Assembly (NCBI GenBank): GCA_001769925.1
Contig: MEPT01000037.1
Span: forward strand, 6,723 to 16,752
Direction of reading: 5' to 3'
DNA length: 10,030 nucleotides
DNA from: Bdellovibrionales bacterium RBG_16_40_8
GTDB lineage: Bacteria; Bdellovibrionota; Bdellovibrionia; Bdellovibrionales; UBA1609
The notes beneath the pieces were generated by a model, which saw nothing but the letters and a program-made list of their open reading frames with translations, searched no databases and was not told the origin of the DNA. A program made the translations under genes and the position numbers. This document shows positions 5,894-10,030 of the stretch, in pieces (the first letter of the stretch is position 1; every line of letters begins with the position of its first letter).

Positions 5894-6851
5894 AGGTTGC
5901 CTCAAATTCTTTTAATTCTTCAAGACTGGTGAGGTTAATTGTTTGCAGGTTCTCACTATCAATTTTACTTATAAGGCCTGATAGTACTCGGCCTGAACCA
6001 AACTCAACAAGGCGAGTTGCGCCTAGATCACGCAACTTTTCTACACACTGAGTCCAGAGTACCGGAGCAGAAATTTGTCGAATAATATTTTCGCATAATT
6101 TTGTTTTTTCGTAGGTTGGTTCAGCAGTAAAATTTTGTACTATAGGATTAGTTGCATCAGAAAATGGTATTGCAGTCAGTAACTCACGCATTTTTTCTTC
6201 AGCTGGTTTCATTAAAGAGCAGTGAAATGGAGCAGAAACTTTAAGCGGTATAAACTTAACCCGCCTAGGAGGTGGGTTAAAAACCTCTTTTTTAAAATTT
6301 GTTATTAGCCATTCAATAGCCTGAGCGCTCCCACTTATAACTACTTGCCCGGGTGAGTTAAAGTTTGCGGGCTCTATAGGCTTGAACCCAGATTCTTTCT
6401 CTGCCCATAGACAAACAGCACGTACCTGCTCATCAGTTAACCCCAAAACCGCACACATCGCACCTTTACCTACAGGAACGGCATCTTGCATAGCCTCACC
6501 ACGAATACGCACGGCTTTGAGCGCCTCACGCCAAGAAAGTGAATTGGCAGTAACTAGCGCAGAATATTCTCCAACTGAGTGCCCGGCACTTGCTATAGGG
6601 CGAAATCCGGTTAGTTCATGAACTACTGCAAACGTAACTGTAGAAACTAGTAAAATAACAGGCTGGGTGTTTTTAGTAAGCTGCAAATCTTCTTCGCTAC
6701 CTGAAAAACAAAGTTTTTTAAAATTAATTTTAAGTACATCGCTTGCCTCTTCGAAGCGAAGTCGTGCTGTTTTAAAATTTTCGTAAAGAAATTGCCCCAT
6801 GCCAGGGTGCTGTGAACCTTGACCTGGAAAAATTGCTCCCCAGGTAGACAT
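5883..6851 (-). CDS. fabD: Malonyl-CoA:ACP transacylase
   Basis: FabD moves malonyl groups from CoA to ACP, making the extender unit used by FabH and FabF. The 322-residue protein has the family motifs in order: IFPGQGSQHPGMG (7-19), the nucleophile elbow GHSVGEYSALV with S92, R117 in RIRGEAMQ for the malonyl carboxylate, ANFNSPGQVVISG, and the catalytic H210 in SAPFHC. It is about a dozen residues longer than the E. coli enzyme. Part of this is an insert around 150-160 (AEKESGFKPIE) and a basic proline-rich stretch near 190-198; neither touches the active site. The ATG follows directly on the fabH stop (TAAATG), with GAGG six bases before it inside fabH. Confidence 0.97.
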   Translation of the reverse strand: MSTWGAIFPGQGSQHPGMGQFLYENFKTARLRFEEASDVLKINFKKLCFSGSEEDLQLTKNTQPVILLVSTVTFAVVHELTGFRPIASAGHSVGEYSALVTANSLSWREALKAVRIRGEAMQDAVPVGKGAMCAVLGLTDEQVRAVCLWAEKESGFKPIEPANFNSPGQVVISGSAQAIEWLITNFKKEVFNPPPRRVKFIPLKVSAPFHCSLMKPAEEKMRELLTAIPFSDATNPIVQNFTAEPTYEKTKLCENIIRQISAPVLWTQCVEKLRDLGATRLVEFGSGRVLSGLISKIDSENLQTINLTSLEELKEFEATYET

Positions 6852-7868
6852 TTAGTACCTCAAAAGAATTGAGCCGCTAGTAACGCCTGCGCCAAATGCG
6901 GCTAGCAGACAATGGTGCCCACGCTTAATTCTCCCATCACGGATGGCAGTATCAAAAGCGATTGGTATGGTAGCGGCAGAAGTGTTACCCATGTTCTCAA
7001 TTATGCTGATAACTTTATCCATTGAAATATCAAAATGCTTGGCGACCCCTTCGACAATACGCACGTTTGCTTGGTGAGGAATTACCCAGTCGATTTCTTG
7101 CCCAGACATTTTGTTATGCTCTAAGGCTTCGCCACAACACTGACTCATGGTGCGAATAGCGTGTTTAAAAATTTCGCGCCCCTTCATGTTCATATAATGT
7201 AAACCCTTATCGATGTTTTCGTGAGTAAAGGGATAAGCTGACCCGCCCATAGGTAGTTCAAATACGTCAGAAATATACCCATCAGCATGTAAATGATGCG
7301 AGTAAATTTTTGACGGTTCATTATCAGACGACCTAGTTACTACAAATGCGCCGGCACCATCGCCAAAGAGAATACAGGTATCTCTATCTTTGTAATTGAC
7401 AAAGCGAGTGAGAATTTCTGCGCCAATAACAAGAATGTTTTTATAACTGCCATTTGCGATAAAATCCCCTGCTACAGCAAGCGAGTAAACAAACCCTGAG
7501 CATGCAGCAGAAAGATCAAGAGCCATACAATCGCGAGCCCCTAGTTTTCGTTGTAATACGCAAGAAGCACTTGGCATGGTTTGATCAGGCGATATGGTAG
7601 CAAAGAGTATGGCGTCTAAATCGGTTGGTTTAATGTTTGACTCTTTAAGCGCGATTTTTGCTGCTTCAAGAGCAAGGTCAGTGGTAACTTGGTCGTCTGC
7701 AGCCACATGGCGATTACGTATTCCGGTGCGTTCATGAATCCACGCATCAGTTGTTTGAGTATTTTCTATAAGTTTAATTAAATCTTCATTAGACAGAAGC
7801 TTCTTAGGCAAATATGAACCAGTGCCTGCAATTCGTGCTCGGTACTTTTGATCACTGGCTTTTGTCAC
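6852..7868 (-). CDS. fabH: Beta-ketoacyl-ACP synthase III
   Basis: KAS III starts fatty-acid synthesis by condensing acyl-CoA, usually acetyl-CoA, with malonyl-ACP. The 338-residue protein carries the Cys-His-Asn triad: C123 in LSAACSGFVYSL, H265 in WVIPHQANVRI and N295 in NMGNTSAATIPIA. The start motif RARIAGTGSYLPKK and the ACP-docking basic residues near the C-terminus are present. The start is a GTG at 7868, two bases after the rpmF stop, with only a weak AGG upstream; no other start codon fits before the conserved N-terminus. plsX, which often lies between rpmF and fabH (as in E. coli), is absent. Straight- or branched-chain primer preference cannot be told from sequence alone. Confidence 0.96.
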   Translation of the reverse strand: MTKASDQKYRARIAGTGSYLPKKLLSNEDLIKLIENTQTTDAWIHERTGIRNRHVAADDQVTTDLALEAAKIALKESNIKPTDLDAILFATISPDQTMPSASCVLQRKLGARDCMALDLSAACSGFVYSLAVAGDFIANGSYKNILVIGAEILTRFVNYKDRDTCILFGDGAGAFVVTRSSDNEPSKIYSHHLHADGYISDVFELPMGGSAYPFTHENIDKGLHYMNMKGREIFKHAIRTMSQCCGEALEHNKMSGQEIDWVIPHQANVRIVEGVAKHFDISMDKVISIIENMGNTSAATIPIAFDTAIRDGRIKRGHHCLLAAFGAGVTSGSILLRY

Positions 7869-7870
7869 GC

Positions 7871-8050
7871 TTAAGCCTGAGGCGCGGTCACTTCACGGCC
7901 ATCATAATAGCCACAAGACGCACAAACGTGATGAGGCTTTTTTAAAGATCCGCAATTTGAACAAGACGCACCTAATTTGGGTTTTAGTGCATCGTGAGAG
8001 CGGCGCATATTACGGACAGAGCGGGATGTTTTCTTTTTTGGAGTTGGCAT
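7871..8050 (-). CDS. rpmF: Large ribosomal subunit protein L32 (zinc-ribbon form)
   Basis: A 59-residue protein, read directly from the sequence because it is short. It begins [20 protein letters not shown], the typical basic L32 N-terminus, and continues to a zinc ribbon with C30-x2-C33 and C43-x2-C46 ([17 protein letters not shown]). L32 is a component of the 50S subunit. All four cysteines are kept, so this is the zinc-dependent (C+) paralogue type; no C- copy is visible here. The ATG at 8050 has AGGAT upstream on the minus strand, but that site can pair with an upstream ATCCT (see 8054-8080). yceD-rpmF-fab order is classical in proteobacteria. Confidence 0.97.
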   Translation of the reverse strand: MPTPKKKTSRSVRNMRRSHDALKPKLGASCSNCGSLKKPHHVCASCGYYDGREVTAPQA

Positions 8051-8053
8051 AAT

Positions 8054-8080
8054 TAATCCTCTATTTTTTGCAAAGGATCA
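8054..8080 (-). promoter_or_regulatory. rpmF: Inverted repeat masking the rpmF ribosome-binding site
   Basis: On the minus strand TGATCCT (8080-8074) can pair with AGGATTA (8060-8054): seven pairs including one G-U, with a 13-base A-rich loop. The 3' arm contains AGGAT, the only Shine-Dalgarno candidate for rpmF, so folding would hide it. A short AT-rich stem of this kind can arise by chance. Confidence 0.4.
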
Positions 8081-8105
8081 TTTCTCGCTTAAAACAGCAA
8101 TAAAA

Positions 8106-8666
8106 TCAATCTCTTTGGCTTTTTACTGTAACATTTTTTAAAACGGCAAATGGGTGCTCAGAGGTGCTAATTTCTTGGCCTTCAACTGCCTTACCACTCC
8201 TGAGACTTTCGTGATATTTATCACAGTCAGCTAGATTACAATGCGGCGCATAGGGTTCTGCCGCCGCTATATGCTCATGCACAAAATCAATAAGATTAAA
8301 TTGGTAACTAGTTAGGTAGTTGCAGTAAGGGCCATCTTCAAGGCTGCTACCCGTATGGCCTGAATGGCCGGCTCGCGGTTTTTCTTTTGTAACAACAATA
8401 ATCTCATTAAATTTATCATGAATTGGTTCTACCAGATCTCGCCCGCAATGAGAGCAAATTAGGTTAAGCTTTGTGGTAATGGTACCTGAAATTTGAAAAG
8501 CGTTGCCAACAGGGATAAGCTCAAGTTGTACGCTGTAATCATGATCGTTAATAAGATCTCGTAATCCGGCATTAAGTTCACCAGTATTACGAGAGAAATT
8601 AAAAATTTCGCCACTAGATTCTAGTTCTTTTAGATTTAAGGATGTTGGGCTAAAAGGCTTGCTCAT
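8106..8666 (-). CDS. yceD: YceD/DUF177-family protein, probable 23S rRNA accumulation factor
   Basis: DUF177 proteins are linked to accumulation of 23S rRNA and nearly always precede rpmF; the biochemical activity is uncertain. The 186-residue product keeps the family landmarks: a first cysteine pair C71-x2-C74 in LICSHCGRDLVEPI, the helix QFNLIDFVHEHIAAAEPYAPHC, and a second pair C143 and C148 (HCNLADC). The four cysteines suggest zinc binding (inference). A Gly/His-rich loop (about 100-112) lies between the pairs. The ATG at 8666 lacks any Shine-Dalgarno and sits only a few bases after the predicted transcription start. It is the first gene of the long minus-strand operon and is divergent from the beta-barrel gene at 8735. 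Confidence 0.88.
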   Translation of the reverse strand: MSKPFSPTSLNLKELESSGEIFNFSRNTGELNAGLRDLINDHDYSVQLELIPVGNAFQISGTITTKLNLICSHCGRDLVEPIHDKFNEIIVVTKEKPRAGHSGHTGSSLEDGPYCNYLTSYQFNLIDFVHEHIAAAEPYAPHCNLADCDKYHESLRSGKAVEGQEISTSEHPFAVLKNVTVKSQRD

Positions 8667-8677
8667 AAACGAGTATG

Positions 8678-8705
8678 TTTATGTCGTAAGGCGTTAACTA
8701 GTCAA
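8678..8705 (-). promoter_or_regulatory. Predicted sigma-70-type promoter of the yceD-fab-glyA operon
   Basis: Minus-strand TTGACT (8705-8700, five of six matches to TTGACA) and CATAAA (8683-8678, four of six matches to TATAAT) are 16 bases apart. Transcription would start near 8671, about five bases before the yceD ATG. The spacer contains GTTAAC (8693-8698). Confidence 0.5.
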
Positions 8706-8734
8706 GCTGTAAGGAGAAAAGGTTACCATAATCC

Positions 8735-9466
8735 ATGAAAAAAAAATTACTGCTGCTATCACTCTGGGCTTTTTTATTGTTAGCAGGGGGCTACTCTCTA
8801 GCAGAACCTGAAGAAGTTAAAGGCGCGCCAAAAAAGAGCGTAAAAAAAACTAAGGTAGTAAAATCTATAGCTAAAGATAAAACTAAATCTAAAACTAAAA
8901 AAAGTCGGATTAACTATTACATATCGGCGGTTGAATCTTATCAGTTTCAAGGCAATAGAGAGCTTCAAACCGCAACTGACGATATCTATGAGATTAGTGA
9001 TTTTAAGGGGTTAAGTACTTTTTTCTCTTTTGGCGGAGAGTACCTTTTTGGCAATGGGTTGGTCTCAAGGGCAGGGCTAATTTTTCGTCGCATTGAACTA
9101 AAAGGTGAGGCAGCTCCTATTTCAAGCGGGTCTAAAAATATATTTTTACTTAAGCAAGATTTTATCGGGCTTGAGACAGGTCTTCGCTATAAACCAAAAG
9201 GTTGGGGGGCATGGAGCCTAATGGGGGGACTAGAATATTCTAGAGGTCAAAAAATTGAGCTTAATGTACTAGAAGGGCCAAATGTTAACACCGATAACCC
9301 AAAAAAGTCGGTTTATATAGTGGCGTCAACAAGCCTATTATATGCTAGAAATCTAGGTAGCGGGTTTTATATAGAGCCAGCCCTACGCATGGGTGCTGTC
9401 ATGACAATGGTCCCATTTATTTTTCTAACTGAAGCCGTCATCACCCTGAAAAAAGGTACGCCGTAA
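8735..9466 (+). CDS. Secreted outer-membrane beta-barrel protein with lysine-rich N-terminal linker
   Basis: Not matched to a named family. The 243-residue protein begins with a Sec signal peptide (KKK, then LLLLSLWAFLLLAGG) and a likely cleavage after SLA at residue 23. Residues 29-58 form a basic low-complexity linker with about 13 Lys and one Arg. From about 59 onward alternating polar/apolar segments rich in aromatics and glycine (for example FFSFGGEYLFGNG, FIGLETGLRYKP, WSLMGGLEYSRG, FYIEPALRMGAVM) suggest an eight-stranded barrel of the OmpA/OmpW size class. The usual C-terminal aromatic is missing (ends ITLKKGTP). The ATG is fixed by a stop six bases upstream in frame. Its ribosome-binding site is unusually far (AAGGAG, 18 bases) unless AAGG 12 bases away is used. 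The first codons form a run of nine A. Confidence 0.7.
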   Translation: MKKKLLLLSLWAFLLLAGGYSLAEPEEVKGAPKKSVKKTKVVKSIAKDKTKSKTKKSRINYYISAVESYQFQGNRELQTATDDIYEISDFKGLSTFFSFGGEYLFGNGLVSRAGLIFRRIELKGEAAPISSGSKNIFLLKQDFIGLETGLRYKPKGWGAWSLMGGLEYSRGQKIELNVLEGPNVNTDNPKKSVYIVASTSLLYARNLGSGFYIEPALRMGAVMTMVPFIFLTEAVITLKKGTP

Positions 9467-9562
9467 CCTTACCCACAGTTATATTGCATTTCACAAGGCT
9501 AGAAATTTTGTTTTGCAGTATAAGAAATTGCATTTCACAACATTTTTTGGACTAATAATGTT
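9467..9562 (+). other. 96-bp AT-rich intergenic region
   Basis: Region between the barrel gene and the last gene. It has no terminator-like hairpin. It holds a 14-bp direct repeat and a possible -10 hexamer TATAAG (9519-9524) that lacks a good -35 partner. Confidence 0.5.
9483..9540 (+). repeat. 14-bp direct repeat ATTGCATTTCACAA upstream of the last gene
   Basis: Perfect copies at 9483-9496 and 9527-9540, 44 bp apart (about four helical turns). They flank the possible TATAAG element and end 22 bp before the ATG at 9563. Paired operator sites or a remnant duplication are both possible. Confidence 0.7.
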
Positions 9563-10030
9563 ATGGATCTGCAGCTAGGTAATGAAATTGATTTTATTGA
9601 AGAGGTTAATGAGCAAACAAAAAATGCTAAGCGCAGTTCAAGCGAACAAAAAGCGCCTCGACAGATGCGGTTTGAAGCAGAAATTTTGGCAATTCGACAG
9701 CAATTTGGCTCTTTAGAAGACATGCGGCATCATCTTAACCTTTCGCGGCGTAAGCTGTGTGAGGTATTGATGGTTGACCCATCGGCATGGTCTCGCTGGA
9801 CAAAAGACGGTGAGCTTGCGCCGCCGCACGTTTACAAAACCATGGCGCTTTTGATGAAGCAATTTAATAAAAACCCAGAAATTTATAACGCTAAAATAAA
9901 TAATGATAATAATAAAGATTATACGAAAAAAAATATTTATAACCATAATGAAACAGTCACTGAAACATTAAATGAAATATTTGAGCAACAGTTTATGTCG
10001 CAAATTGATATGTTGCGTGCAGAGATATTT
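9563..10030 (+). CDS. Uncharacterised HTH-like protein with coiled-coil C-terminus (3' truncated by window edge)
   Basis: The frame is open to the last base; 156 residues are visible. I do not recognise a named family, but I recall similar hypothetical proteins in Bdellovibrio. A charged N-terminus (1-35) is followed by a helical core, ILAIRQQFGSLEDMRHHLNL-SRRKLCEVLMVDPSAWSRWTKDG (41-83) and APPHVYKTMALLMKQ. It resembles a lambda-repressor/Xre-type fold: SRRKLCEVLMVDPSAWSRW looks like the turn plus recognition helix. Then comes an Asn/Lys-rich linker (about 111-130) with a run of eight A in the DNA, and an acidic helix (TETLNEIFEQQFMSQIDMLRAEI) suited to a coiled coil. The ATG at 9563 has no Shine-Dalgarno; the ATG at 9558 is in another frame. 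DNA binding is inferred. Confidence 0.7.
   Translation, partial: MDLQLGNEIDFIEEVNEQTKNAKRSSSEQKAPRQMRFEAEILAIRQQFGSLEDMRHHLNLSRRKLCEVLMVDPSAWSRWTKDGELAPPHVYKTMALLMKQFNKNPEIYNAKINNDNNKDYTKKNIYNHNETVTETLNEIFEQQFMSQIDMLRAEIF

Noticed and set aside
8693..8698. GTTAAC in the operon promoter as a regulator site shared with the acpP array
   Set aside because: The hexamer also occurs in coding sequence of fabD (near 6435) and of the barrel gene (near 9284), so a shared operator is not supported.
9558..9560. ATG five bases before the chosen start of the last gene
   Set aside because: It is in a different frame from the long open one.
9535..9946. Minus-strand open frames under the last gene
   Set aside because: The plus-strand frame is open to the window end and gives a coherent helical protein; the minus frames are low-complexity shadows.

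Overview
The window looks like a piece of chromosome from a low-GC, Gram-negative bacterium of the former deltaproteobacterial kind, most likely a Bdellovibrionota relative. Three things support this. The yceD-rpmF-fabH-fabD-fabG-acpP-fabF-rpiB-glyA order is deltaproteobacterial in style. An outer-membrane beta-barrel protein and a lipoprotein peptidase are present. The last, partial gene resembles hypothetical HTH-like proteins I associate with Bdellovibrio; that match is from memory, not a search.

Layout. Positions 1-1253 (+) hold the end of ffh (SRP GTPase), rpsP (S16) and khpA (KH-domain RNA-binding protein), the start of the common ffh-rpsP-khpA-rimM-trmD-rplS cluster, which stops here after khpA. 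Positions 1273-8666 (-) form one tightly packed probable operon. In transcription order it is yceD/DUF177, rpmF (L32, absent from the long-ORF set because it is short), fabH, fabD, fabG, acpP, fabF, rpiB, glyA and an M23 lipoprotein endopeptidase. It supplies type II fatty-acid initiation and elongation, the ACP carrier, a ribosomal protein, a pentose-phosphate isomerase, one-carbon metabolism and wall remodelling. Genes mostly abut or overlap, and good Shine-Dalgarno sites fix several starts. Positions 8735-9466 (+) encode a small outer-membrane beta-barrel with a lysine-rich N-terminal linker. From 9563 (+) an unrecognised HTH-like gene runs off the window.

All core genes keep their catalytic residues and look intact; none looks like a mobile element, and I see no tRNA, rRNA, CRISPR or IS.

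The most unusual signal is in the spacers. At three places (after rpsP, fabF and fabG) the last four or five codons of the gene, including the stop codon, are tandemly repeated with a period of 12, 15 and 15 bp. Stop codons therefore recur in the same frame through the spacer. In each case the next gene starts in that same frame. The pattern recurs at unrelated genes and no standard feature type explains it. Other points of interest are a possible leaderless promoter for the fab operon, a hairpin over the rpmF ribosome-binding site, a 14-bp direct repeat before the last gene, and the absence of plsX and of rimM/trmD from their usual places.
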